DNA from: Nocardia abscessus NBRC 100374
GTDB lineage: Bacteria > Actinomycetota > Actinomycetes > Mycobacteriales > Mycobacteriaceae
Length of the DNA stretch: 53,500 bases
NCBI RefSeq assembly: GCF_000308455.1
Contig: NZ_BAFP01000120.1
Span: forward strand, 1 to 53,500
Reading direction: 5' to 3'
Shown here: in pieces, positions 34,386-42,814 of the stretch
Numbering within the stretch: the first letter of the stretch is position 1
Layout: every line of letters begins with the position of its first letter
Translations under genes and position numbers: made by a program
Notes under the pieces: model-generated
What the model was told of the DNA's origin: nothing
Database searches by the model: none
What the model saw: the letters and a program-made list of their open reading frames with translations, nothing else

Positions 34386-35005
34386 CTGGGTCCTTCCAGT
34401 CCTTCCGGTGCTTGCGGTCGCGGGGCGGCGGGCGGCGCGGCCGCCGGTGTGGGCTGCGGCTCGGAGATACTGCGCCACACTTCGGTGTACCAGGGATCGG
34501 GTTCGCGCGCCCTGGTGGGCGCCGGGGGCGGGGCGGGCGCCTCGATGCCGGGCACCTGCACGATGTACGGCGTCTCCCCCGGCATCACCAAGCGCAGCCG
34601 GTCACGCGCCTCGGTGCGGATGAAGGCCGGATCCTGTTGCTGCGCACGACGATCCCGCAGCCGGGCCAGATCCGCTTCCAGTTCCGCGCGCTGTTGCGCC
34701 AGCTGCGCGGCTTCCGCGCGCTGGGTGAAGTACGTGCGCATCGGCACCGCGAGGGTGAGTGCGAGCCCGCACACCACCATCGCGAGGATCACGGCCTTGC
34801 CGGTGGACAAGCCGAGGAACGTGTGGTCGTGCCGGTCGGCGGCGGAACGCGACGCGCTCTTGCGCGGCTTCGGCTTCTCCGCGGCCTCCGATCGCCTGCG
34901 GCCGCGCTTGGCCGCGGAGTCGGCCGGGCGGGATGTGGCGGCACGCGACGTGCGGCGGTCCCCGCGTCCGGCCGGACTGGTCCCACGCGCACGTCGCTCC
35001 GTCAT
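34382..35005 (-). CDS. FtsB/DivIC-type septum formation initiator protein
   Basis: 207 residues. A long basic, Arg/Ser-rich cytoplasmic region (1-65) precedes one transmembrane helix (GKAVILAMVVCGLALTLAVPM, ~70-90). A coiled coil follows (QRAEAAQLAQQRAELEADLARLRDRR, ~96-121), then the family motif DPAFIRTEARDRLRLVMPGETPYIV. The C-terminus is Pro-rich. It would join FtsL/FtsQ in the divisome; the mycobacterial equivalent is Rv1024. The GTGA overlap with DUF501 indicates one transcript with eno upstream. Confidence 0.88.
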   Translation of the reverse strand: MTERRARGTSPAGRGDRRTSRAATSRPADSAAKRGRRRSEAAEKPKPRKSASRSAADRHDHTFLGLSTGKAVILAMVVCGLALTLAVPMRTYFTQRAEAAQLAQQRAELEADLARLRDRRAQQQDPAFIRTEARDRLRLVMPGETPYIVQVPGIEAPAPPPAPTRAREPDPWYTEVWRSISEPQPTPAAAPPAAPRPQAPEGLEGPR

Positions 35006-35095
35006 CTCACGCCTCGGTCTCTACTTCGCGGTACTCCCGTGGCCCTGCGAGGTCACGCACGCCACCTCCGCCGGGCCCGCCGCTCGCACCGCAGG

Positions 35096-36382
35096 TCAGC
35101 CTTCGAACGCGAAGCGGGGAAACGCGACGTCGCCTGCGTAGCGCGCCGAATCGCCGAGCGCGTCCTCGATGCGCAGCAGCTGGTTGTACTTGGCGACCCG
35201 CTCGCTGCGCGCCGGGGCGCCGGTCTTGATCTGGCCGCTGCCCACCGCGACGGCGAGGTCGGCGATGGTGGTGTCCTCGGTCTCGCCGGACCGGTGCGAC
35301 ATCATCGTCTTGTACCCGTTGCGGTGCGCCAGCTCCACCGCGTCCAGCGTCTCGGTGAGCGTGCCGATCTGGTTGACCTTCACCAGCAGCGCGTTGGCGG
35401 CGCCCTTGGCGATGCCCTCCTCCAGGCGCTCCGGGTTGGTGACGAACAAGTCGTCGCCGACCAGCTGGACCTTGTCGCCGATCTGGTCGGTCAGGGTCAC
35501 CCAGCCGTCCCAGTCGTCCTCCGACAGCGGGTCCTCGATGGACACCAGCGGGTAGGCGCCGATCAGGTCGGCGTAGAACTGCGCCATCTCCTCGGCCGAG
35601 CGCACCACGCCCTCGAACTTGTAGCCGCTGCCCGAGGTGTAGAACTCGGTGGCCGCGACGTCGAGCGCGAGCGCCACGTCGCTGCCCAGCTTCAGGCCGG
35701 TCTTGGCGATGGCCTCGCTGATCAGGTCGAGCGCCACCTTGGTGCCCGCCACGTCGGGTGCGAACCCGCCCTCGTCACCGAGGCCGGTGGCCAGGCCCTT
35801 GGCCTTCAGCACCGCCTTGAGGGCGTGGTAGACCTCCGCGCCCCAGCGCAGCGACTCCTTGAAGGTCGGAGCGCCGATCGGGGCGACCATGAATTCCTGC
35901 ACGTCCACGCCGGTGTCGGCGTGCGCGCCGCCGTTGAGGATGTTCATCATCGGGACCGGCAGCACGTGCGCGTTCGGACCGCCGAGGTAGCGGAACAGCT
36001 CGAGGCCCGAGGACTCGGCCGCGGCACGGGCCACCGCCAGGGACACGCCGAGCAGGGCGTTGGCGCCGAGCCGGGACTTGTCCTGGGTGCCGTCCAGATC
36101 GAGCAGCACCTGGTCGACGGTGCGCTGCTCCACGGCGTCCAGGCCGATGACGGCGGGCGCGATCTCGTCGAGCACACCCTCGACCGCCTTGCGCACGCCC
36201 TTGCCGCCGTAGCGCTCACCACCGTCGCGCAGTTCGACGGCCTCGTGCTCGCCGGTGGACGCGCCGGAGGGCACGGCCGCGCGGGTCAGGGTGCCGTCGT
36301 CGAGAGCGATCTCGACCTCGACGGTGGGGTTTCCGCGCGAATCCAGGATCTCGCGAGCTCCGACCTGTTCGATGATGGCCAC
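35096..36382 (-). CDS. eno: Enolase
   Basis: 428 residues, full length. It dehydrates 2-phosphoglycerate to phosphoenolpyruvate in glycolysis, with Mg2+. GNPTVEVEIALDDG, SGASTGEHEA, the GDEGGFAPD loop, SIEDPLSEDDWDGW (metal ligands), LLVKVNQIGTLTET (catalytic Lys) and SHRSGETEDTTIADLAV (Ser/Arg phosphate binding) are all intact. The ATG at 36382 has AAGGAG rather far upstream (~15 nt). It heads the eno-ftsB-DUF501-ppx operon. Confidence 0.98.
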   Translation of the reverse strand: MAIIEQVGAREILDSRGNPTVEVEIALDDGTLTRAAVPSGASTGEHEAVELRDGGERYGGKGVRKAVEGVLDEIAPAVIGLDAVEQRTVDQVLLDLDGTQDKSRLGANALLGVSLAVARAAAESSGLELFRYLGGPNAHVLPVPMMNILNGGAHADTGVDVQEFMVAPIGAPTFKESLRWGAEVYHALKAVLKAKGLATGLGDEGGFAPDVAGTKVALDLISEAIAKTGLKLGSDVALALDVAATEFYTSGSGYKFEGVVRSAEEMAQFYADLIGAYPLVSIEDPLSEDDWDGWVTLTDQIGDKVQLVGDDLFVTNPERLEEGIAKGAANALLVKVNQIGTLTETLDAVELAHRNGYKTMMSHRSGETEDTTIADLAVAVGSGQIKTGAPARSERVAKYNQLLRIEDALGDSARYAGDVAFPRFAFEG

Positions 36383-36496
36383 GAAAACGACACTCCTTCG
36401 GCTGCTGACACGGTTGGTCTCACGGGATGGGCCGTGCGCTGCGAGCCTATCGTCCCGGCCGCGCTGCGGGTAACCGGCACTCCGGGGACCGGCCGA

Positions 36497-37222
36497 TCAC
36501 ACCCGGCGGCCGACGCTGTAGCTCGCGGCCCGGTCACGCACCGTCAGCAGATAGCTGTGCGACTGGTTATAGGTGAGCAGCGCCCGCTGCCAACCGTGCT
36601 CGGAGGTGAGGTCGCCGCCGCTGGCGCACAGGTACCTGGCCGCGGTGAGCGCGGCGTCATCGATGCTCTGCGGATCGGCGGTGCCGTCTCCGTTGGCGTC
36701 GACGCCCCAGCGCTTCCAGGTCTCCGGGATGAACTGCAACGGACCGACGGCGCGGTCGTGCACCGGGTCATGGTCCAGGGCGCCGCCATCGGTGTCCTCG
36801 ATCAGCGCGACGCCCGGCGAACCGTCCAGCGGGACGCCGATGATCGGCGGGCGGACCGAACCGTCCGGGCCGACCTCGGCACCGCGATGGGTGCCGTGCT
36901 TGCTCTCCACACTCGCGATGCCCGCCAGCGTCGTCCACGCGACGCCACAGTCCGGGCGGGCTCTGGTCATCACGGCCGCCGCGTAGCCGTAGGCCTCCAG
37001 GGCGATCGACGGGATGCCCAGCCGACCGGCCTGATCGTCGGCCCAGCCGCGCAACTGGACGGCCGTGCGGCCGGGCGCGTCGAGGTCGATCACGGGCAGC
37101 GGCGTGCCCGGTCCGGGCGGAATGCCCTCCGGGATCGGGGTGCGGTCGATTCCGCAACCGGCGAGCCCGAGAATCACCACGACGGCGGCCGAGACGCCGA
37201 TCTTTCGCAACACCCTTTCCAT
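36497..37222 (-). CDS. lpqU: LpqU-like lipoprotein, lytic transglycosylase fold
   Basis: 241 residues. Lipoprotein signal VLRKIGVSAAVVVILGLAGC, cysteine ~24. The domain is an SLT/MltB-type lysozyme fold: the catalytic Glu is in AGIASVESKHGTHRG; RAVGPLQFIPETWKRWGVDANGDGTADPQSIDDAALTAARYLC is the conserved core. It should cleave peptidoglycan glycan strands at the outer face of the membrane. The start ATG 37222 is the first one giving a proper signal; an upstream in-frame extension lacks signal character. Position next to eno matches Rv1022. Confidence 0.88.
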   Translation of the reverse strand: MERVLRKIGVSAAVVVILGLAGCGIDRTPIPEGIPPGPGTPLPVIDLDAPGRTAVQLRGWADDQAGRLGIPSIALEAYGYAAAVMTRARPDCGVAWTTLAGIASVESKHGTHRGAEVGPDGSVRPPIIGVPLDGSPGVALIEDTDGGALDHDPVHDRAVGPLQFIPETWKRWGVDANGDGTADPQSIDDAALTAARYLCASGGDLTSEHGWQRALLTYNQSHSYLLTVRDRAASYSVGRRV

Positions 37223-37309
37223 GATCCAGATGACGGCGAGTGCCCGCGGTGATCCGGTGACGCAGTCCACCGCGTGTCGGATCTGCGCATGGCCTCGGGC
37301 CGGGCCGGC

Positions 37310-39232
37310 TCAGACGAGCAGCTCGCCGGTGGCGTTGTGCGTCGGCGCGGCGAGCACCGTTGCGGTGTGACCGGATTCGACGACGCGCCCGTGATCCAGA
37401 ACGAGCAACGCCGGGCAGTATTCGGCGACCAAAGGCATGTCGTGGGTGATGATCAGCAGGGCGGTGTCGCGCTCGGCCCGGATCCGGTCCAGCAAGCCCA
37501 TGATCGCCGCCGCGGTGGTGTGGTCGAGGGCCGAGGTGATCTCGTCGCACAGGAGCACGGCGGGCTCGGCGGCGAGGGCGCGGGCCAGCGCCACCCGTTG
37601 ACGCTGTCCGCCGGACAGCTCGTGTGGGTAGCGGTCGGCCAGGTCGGCGGACAACTCGACCGCGGCCAGGAGTTCGGCGATCCGCCCCGCGAGATCCCGG
37701 CGCGCGACGCCGCCGATCCGCCGCAGCGGGCGGCCGAGCGTCTGCGCGACCGTGCGGCGCGGGTTGAGCGCGGACCTGGGGTTCTGGGTGACGAGCTGAA
37801 TTCCACCTGCGCCGTAGCGGATTCTCCTCTTCGCGCCCACGGCGATCCGGTGCCCGCGCAGCTCGAGCGAACCGGTCGCCGAACGGTGCAGACCCGCGAT
37901 CACGCGCGCCAAGGTGGTCTTGCCCGCGCCCGACGCGCCCACCACCGCGAGCGCCGAACCCGCGCCCAGAGCGAGGTCGATGTCGGCGAGCACCTGGTGT
38001 CCGCTGATCGAGGCGCTGATGTCCTGGGCGCGTAACACGACGTCCGGCGACTGGTTGTCCGTCGCGACGACGGCCGGAGAGCTGTGGCCGTTGCGCGTGA
38101 GTTCTACGCTTCCGTCCCGGGTCGAGCGGAGGTCCCGGTGGGCGCGACCGTCCATAACAGCAAATTTCGGTTCGCGTCCGTTGACCGACTCGACTGACTC
38201 CGGCTCAACACGACGAGCCTCGGCACCGGTCCGTACTCGACCGACGGACCGGGGCCGAGCGTCCGGCTCACGGTCCCGCACGGCGCGCTGCTCGCGCCCG
38301 ACCGCCGAGGCCGTTTCTGCCGGGTCGAAGCCGCCGGTATCCGACACCCCTCCGGCACCGTCCGGCGCGGGCGGCGGTTCGGTCCCATCACCGAGCGCCA
38401 GTCCGTTGGCCGGGGCCATCGGGTGCTGTGCCGACTCGGTCGCGACGCTGAAAGTTTTCCTCAGCGTGTGGCTTTCCTGCCGCAGCCGAGCCGGGTACAC
38501 GGCGGCAGGGTGGACGGCGCCCAGCTCGACCACATCGTCCGCGATCGAGTGCACGAGGGCGGTGTCGTGACCGGACAGCAGGATCGCCGCCGAGCGCTCC
38601 CGGGCGATCTCCGCGAGTTGTCCTGCGATGTCGGTGCGCAGCGCGCCGTGCAGTCCGGCCAGCGGCTCGTCGAGCACCAGCACACCCGTCCGGCGGATCA
38701 GCGCCCTGGCCAGAGCGACACGGCGCTGCTGGCCGCCGGAGAGTTCACCGGGGCGGCGGCGCAGGTACTCCGCCGAGAGGCCGACCAGCGCCAGCGTGTC
38801 GGTCAGCGTGGACTGGGACGCCTTGGGCGCCACCTCGCGCAGCAGGGCGCGCACCCGCAGCAGCGGGTTCAGCGCGGATCCCGGATCCTGCCCGACATAG
38901 GCGATGTGGTGGCGCCGAAACCATTGCAGTGCAGCATGTTCCAGCGTGAACACATCGTGCCCGGCGACCGATGCCGACCCGGCCGCCCGTGCCGAGGCGG
39001 AGGGCAGTTGTCCGAGCAAGGCCCGCATCACCGTCGTCTTGCCCGAACCGGACGGACCGGTGAGCGCCGTGACCGTGCCCGCCGGTATCCGAAACGTCGC
39101 GGGACCGGCCAATTCCCGCCCGTCCGGGCCGAGCACGGTCAGATCGTCGACCGCGACGAGGGCGCCGGTCACCGGTTCGGCATCATCCGCTCCCGCCGTC
39201 CGGCGGTCCCGTTTCGTGACGCTCACATTCAT
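37310..39232 (-). CDS. Fused double ABC ATPase of an Opp/Dpp-type importer
   Basis: 640 residues, both ATPases of a peptide/nickel-type importer in one chain. Domain 1 (~20-265): Walker A GPSGSGKTT, signature LSGGQQRR, Walker B VLVLDEPLAGL, H-loop LLSGHDTALV. Domain 2 (~400-640): Walker A GASGAGKTT, signature LSGGQRQR, Walker B VLLCDEITSAL, H-loop IITHDMPLV. A ~130-residue polar linker joins them, much longer than usual. The start ATG 39232 overlaps the permease stop (ATGA). The C-terminal CxxxC-rich oligopeptide domain of OppD/F is absent. The operon has an iron box upstream, suggesting metallophore uptake. Confidence 0.9.
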   Translation of the reverse strand: MNVSVTKRDRRTAGADDAEPVTGALVAVDDLTVLGPDGRELAGPATFRIPAGTVTALTGPSGSGKTTVMRALLGQLPSASARAAGSASVAGHDVFTLEHAALQWFRRHHIAYVGQDPGSALNPLLRVRALLREVAPKASQSTLTDTLALVGLSAEYLRRRPGELSGGQQRRVALARALIRRTGVLVLDEPLAGLHGALRTDIAGQLAEIARERSAAILLSGHDTALVHSIADDVVELGAVHPAAVYPARLRQESHTLRKTFSVATESAQHPMAPANGLALGDGTEPPPAPDGAGGVSDTGGFDPAETASAVGREQRAVRDREPDARPRSVGRVRTGAEARRVEPESVESVNGREPKFAVMDGRAHRDLRSTRDGSVELTRNGHSSPAVVATDNQSPDVVLRAQDISASISGHQVLADIDLALGAGSALAVVGASGAGKTTLARVIAGLHRSATGSLELRGHRIAVGAKRRIRYGAGGIQLVTQNPRSALNPRRTVAQTLGRPLRRIGGVARRDLAGRIAELLAAVELSADLADRYPHELSGGQRQRVALARALAAEPAVLLCDEITSALDHTTAAAIMGLLDRIRAERDTALLIITHDMPLVAEYCPALLVLDHGRVVESGHTATVLAAPTHNATGELLV

Positions 39233-40050
39233 TCCCGCTCCCCTTGTCCGAACGCCGACACCGCCAGGTTCACGCTCACCGCGACGATCGCGATCGCGAG
39301 ACTCGGGGCGAGCACCGCCCAGGGATTGAGCAGCATGCCGGAGGCGTTCTCGCGCACCATGACCGCCCAGTTGCTCGCACCGAGCGTCGTGGGCAGTTGC
39401 AGGAACGACGCGGTGCTGACCAGGTAGACGCCCGCGACGAAACGCAGCCCGAGCTGAGTCGTCCACACCGCACGCAGATTCGGGATCACTTCCCGGAACA
39501 CCAGATGCGCCAGCGATTCACCGGCGGCTTGCGCGCTCTCGACGTAGCCGGTCGCCGCGACACCCGCCGCGGCGGCCGTGAAGATCCGCGCGCAATAGGG
39601 AACTCCGAACAGCAGTGCCACAACGATCAACCCGGGGATGCCCGCGTCCGGCCACGAAGTCAGCACGAGCAGGATCCCCAGTACCGCGGGCACGAGGAGG
39701 AGGAAATCGGTGCCGAGTTCGATCCACGCGCCGATCCGCGGGCGCAGCGCGGCGACCGCGCCGAGCACGCCGGACAACCCGGTCACCAGCACCGCGATGA
39801 CCGCCGCCACCAGCAGCAATCCCCAACCGCCGTAGAGCAGCTGGCTGAGCACGTCGCGGCCGAGCCGGTCGGTGCCCAGCGGCGCGCCGTCGCCGGGATC
39901 GCCGAACGGTATGCCGATCGCCTGCTCGGCGGGGTGCGGCGCCAGCGTCGGCCCGAGCGCCGCCAGCAGGGTGACCAAGAGGGCGGGAGCGACGATCAGC
40001 CGGCCGAGCCGTCGCCGGACCGGACGCGCGAGGTCGATCGATACGTTCAT
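39229..40050 (-). CDS. ABC importer permease, DppC/OppC type
   Basis: 273 residues, about six transmembrane helices. After the first helix, GIPFGDPGDGAPLGTDRLGRDVLSQLLYGG is the hallmark periplasmic motif of OppC/DppC permeases. The EAA coupling loop is YVESAQAAGESLAHLVFREVIPN. The start ATG 40050 overlaps the upstream permease stop by ATGA and the stop overlaps the ATPase start the same way. It pairs with the DppB-type permease to form the channel for the ligand brought by the lipoprotein at 40973. Confidence 0.9.
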   Translation of the reverse strand: MNVSIDLARPVRRRLGRLIVAPALLVTLLAALGPTLAPHPAEQAIGIPFGDPGDGAPLGTDRLGRDVLSQLLYGGWGLLLVAAVIAVLVTGLSGVLGAVAALRPRIGAWIELGTDFLLLVPAVLGILLVLTSWPDAGIPGLIVVALLFGVPYCARIFTAAAAGVAATGYVESAQAAGESLAHLVFREVIPNLRAVWTTQLGLRFVAGVYLVSTASFLQLPTTLGASNWAVMVRENASGMLLNPWAVLAPSLAIAIVAVSVNLAVSAFGQGERE

Positions 40051-40976
40051 CGCCGCCCCCGCAACGACCAGCTGCGGATGCCGTCGGCGGCGGCCAGCAT
40101 GACCATGATGACCACCCCCGACAGCGCGACCACCGCGGCGACCACCGAGGTGTCGCGGTCGGCCACCGAACCGGCCAGCACCGCGCCGAGACCGGGGTAG
40201 TTGAAGATGGTCTCCACCACCAGGGCGCCACCGAGCAGCATCCCGACCGTGGTGGCGAAACTGGCGACGATCGTCGGCAACGCGAACGGCAGCACGTGCC
40301 GCGCCAGGACGACGCGACCCGAAAGCCCGTCCAGCACCGCGCTTTCCACGTGCGGCGCCAGCGCCGCGTCGGACAGGGCGGCGCGTACCACCCTGGTGTT
40401 CCAGCCGATCTGGGGCAGCGCGAGCGCGAGCACCGGCAGCACCAGCATTTCGGGGCCCGCCGGGAATCCGGACCGGCCGGTGATGGTGACCGCGGGCAGC
40501 CAGCCCAGCGCCAGCGCGAACACCAGGATCAGCACCGTGGCGATCACGAACTCGGGAATCGCCACCGCCGTGGTGGTCGTCGGCTGCAACACCCGCGCCG
40601 CCGCACCGCCCGGACGGGTCGCCCACCACGCGCCGAGCGCGAGCGACGCGAGCACGGTCATCGCGAGAGCGAGCCCGCCGAGCAGCAGCGTGGGCGGGAA
40701 CTTGTCCACCAGCAGGTCGTTGACCGGCCACCCGCGCGCGGTTCGCCCGAAATCGCCGGTCGCGACGCCCGCGATCCAGTCCGAGAACCGCACCGCCAGC
40801 GGACGGTCCAGTCCGAGTTCGCGTTCCTTGGCCGCGATCTGCTCCGGAGTGGCCTCCCGGCCGAGAACCGCGCGGGCGGTGTTGCCCGGCAGCAGGTCCA
40901 CGGCGACGAAGACGCAGGCCAGCAACGTCACCAGCAGGGTGACGCGCCGCAGCAGGAGTCGCGCGAAGGAGATCAC
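40047..40976 (-). CDS. ABC importer permease, DppB/OppB type
   Basis: 309 residues with six transmembrane helices. The OppB/DppB pattern is present: N-terminal RLLLRRVTLLVTLLACVFVAVDLLPGN, GLDRPLAVRFSDWIAGVATGDFGRT, the coupling loop (VESAVLDGLSGRVVLARHVLP), and the VVETIFNYPGLGAVL motif near the end. GTG 40976 is chosen because it overlaps the binding-protein TGA (GTGA), as at the other junctions of this operon; TTG 40988 is possible. Subunit of the iron-box-controlled importer. Confidence 0.88.
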   Translation of the reverse strand: MISFARLLLRRVTLLVTLLACVFVAVDLLPGNTARAVLGREATPEQIAAKERELGLDRPLAVRFSDWIAGVATGDFGRTARGWPVNDLLVDKFPPTLLLGGLALAMTVLASLALGAWWATRPGGAAARVLQPTTTTAVAIPEFVIATVLILVFALALGWLPAVTITGRSGFPAGPEMLVLPVLALALPQIGWNTRVVRAALSDAALAPHVESAVLDGLSGRVVLARHVLPFALPTIVASFATTVGMLLGGALVVETIFNYPGLGAVLAGSVADRDTSVVAAVVALSGVVIMVMLAAADGIRSWSLRGRR

Positions 40977-42490
40977 CCGGCCAGCCAAGCCCTTTCCAGC
41001 TGAACGCGGGCGAACCCACCCAGCGTGGGCAGGTCGCGCACGCGGGAGGACGCGATGTCGATGCCGTCGGCCATGCCCCAGACCAGGTAGCCGCCACGCT
41101 CGTACTGGATGCGCTGCAACTCCTGCGCGGCCTGCTGGTACTCCGCGTCACTGTGCGCGGCAAGCGCTTTGGCGGTAGCCGTGTCGAACGCCGCGTCCTT
41201 GAAGTCGGTTTCGTTCCGGTTGGATCCGCCGGCCAGCAGTCTGCTGGCAAAGAAGAGGGCGGAATCGTTGGTTCCCCAGGAGACGGTGTACAGCGGCGCC
41301 TTCAGCCAGGTCTGGTCGTAGAAGGCGTTCGGCTCCTGGGTGACCACGTCCAGCCGGACGCCGATCTCGGCGAGCTGGGTGGCGATGACCTTCGCCGATT
41401 CGACCTCGCCGGGCACCTCGGCCTTGGTGACGAACGGATAGCTGCGAGCGGTGTCGAAATTCGCCTCGCGCAGCAGCGCCTTCGCACGGTCGGTGTCCCG
41501 GGTGCGCTGCGCGATGGACGTGTCGTAGAGCGGGTCGCCGGTGCCGAGAATGTCGTTGGCCACCGTTCCGTAGCCGGAATGCACCTGCTTGACCAGGGCT
41601 TCGCGGTCGACCCCCAGCCGGACGGCGGTGCGCACCCGCGCGTCGGCGAACGGCCCGTCGGAGGTCCGCATGGCCACGCCGAGCATCGTGTCGTTCGGGC
41701 GGCGCACGACCGTCAGGTCGCCGCGCCCCTCCGCGGTGCGGCCCGCGATGGCGCCGACGTTGGAGGCGAGGTCGATCTGCCCGCCGAGCGCCGCGTTGCC
41801 CAGCGCGGTCACGCTCTCGAACATGGTGATCTCGATGGCGTCCAGCAGCGGTGGCGTGCCGTGCCACCGGTCGTTGCGCACCAGCCGGGCGTTTCCGCCC
41901 TGGTAGGACTCCAACCGGAACGGTCCGCTGCCGATCGCCTTGGTGAAGTCGGTGGTGTCCTTCTTGACCGTGAAGGTCATCAACCGGACCAGCAGCGGCA
42001 GTTGGGTATTCGGCTCGGGCACCGCGAGGATCACCCGGTTCGGTCCGTCGGCGGTGATGTCCTCCACGGCCACCGGCATCTTCGACGCGCCGCCGACGGT
42101 GCGCAGTCTGCGCAGCGACCACACGACGTCGTCGGACGTCACCGGCGACCCGTCGTGGAAGGTCGCGTTCTCGGCCAGGGTGAAGCTCCAGCGCCGCCGA
42201 TCGGCGTCCGGTTCCCATCGCGTGGCCAGGCGCGGGACGACATTCGGGTCCCCGCCCGGCACGGTGAGGGCGTCGTAGACCAGGGAGGCGATCAGGAAAT
42301 CACTGTCGTTGCTCAGGTTGGCGTGCGGGTCGCGTTCGAGGCGAGCCGCGGTGCCGAGCGCGCCGACCCGCAGTGTGCCGCCGCGCCGCGCGGGGCCGGA
42401 CGAGTCGGCTTCGTCGGAACAAGCGGCTACCAGCAGCACCGCCCCTACCCCGAGACTCGAGCGCAGCAGTTGCCGCCGATTCAAAACCAT
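40973..42490 (-). CDS. Solute-binding lipoprotein, family 5 (peptide/nickel type)
   Basis: 505 residues. The N-terminus is NRRQLLRSSLGVGAVLLVAAC: a twin-arginine-like start and a lipobox with Cys ~24. The SBP family 5 fold follows: FLIASLVYDALTV, the signature ENATFHDGSPVTSDDVVWSLRR, and GSGPFRLESYQGG. ATG 42490 has GAAGGCAG upstream. It would bind the substrate outside the membrane and pass it to the two permeases. The family takes peptides, nickel chelates, and opine-type metallophores such as staphylopine. The iron box at 42548 and the biosynthetic genes across the promoter favour a metal chelate. Confidence 0.9.
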   Translation of the reverse strand: MVLNRRQLLRSSLGVGAVLLVAACSDEADSSGPARRGGTLRVGALGTAARLERDPHANLSNDSDFLIASLVYDALTVPGGDPNVVPRLATRWEPDADRRRWSFTLAENATFHDGSPVTSDDVVWSLRRLRTVGGASKMPVAVEDITADGPNRVILAVPEPNTQLPLLVRLMTFTVKKDTTDFTKAIGSGPFRLESYQGGNARLVRNDRWHGTPPLLDAIEITMFESVTALGNAALGGQIDLASNVGAIAGRTAEGRGDLTVVRRPNDTMLGVAMRTSDGPFADARVRTAVRLGVDREALVKQVHSGYGTVANDILGTGDPLYDTSIAQRTRDTDRAKALLREANFDTARSYPFVTKAEVPGEVESAKVIATQLAEIGVRLDVVTQEPNAFYDQTWLKAPLYTVSWGTNDSALFFASRLLAGGSNRNETDFKDAAFDTATAKALAAHSDAEYQQAAQELQRIQYERGGYLVWGMADGIDIASSRVRDLPTLGGFARVQLERAWLAG

Positions 42491-42547
42491 TGCACTGCCT
42501 TCTTCCTGAACCGACCCACTGCGGTACCCGCGAACCAAGTGTATTGA

Positions 42548-42566
42548 TCAGGACAGGCTAGCCTAA
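42548..42566 (-). promoter_or_regulatory. IdeR/DtxR-type iron box, importer operon
   Basis: On the minus strand TTAGGCTAGCCTGTCCTGA; the first 12 bases match the consensus TTAGGTTAGSCTAACCTAA at all but one position. It lies 57 nt before the importer's binding-protein start, suitable for iron-dependent repression. Confidence 0.7.
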
Positions 42567-42719
42567 TGCATTGCGCGACTCGCCGATACCGGCACCGAAA
42601 CGGCAGCGCAATGGCGTACCGGCCGCAAACCTCCGACGGAGGTGCCGGAGTCCTCCACCGGCCGACAGCCGGCTACCGGGCGGCAGTTATACGATTCGGC
42701 TATCTTTTCGCCGACTCGC

Positions 42720-42738
42720 TTAGGTAAGCCTTGCTTCA
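42720..42738 (+). promoter_or_regulatory. IdeR/DtxR-type iron box, biosynthesis operon
   Basis: TTAGGTAAGCCTTGCTTCA; the left half matches the consensus except for one base and the right half is weaker. It lies 76 nt before the oxygenase start and faces the biosynthetic genes. Possible -10 TATCTT is at 42699-42704. Confidence 0.7.
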
Positions 42739-42814
42739 CTACGCCGGAAGAGCTACCTTCGCATTACCAATCGTGACCCCTGCTTTTCGAACCGATGCGA
42801 AGAAGGGATACCCG

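Noticed and set aside
34376..37252. A 958-codon open frame on the plus strand
   Set aside because: It runs antisense through the FtsB-like gene, eno and lpqU, which all have clear motifs. Long antisense frames are common in very GC-rich coding DNA.
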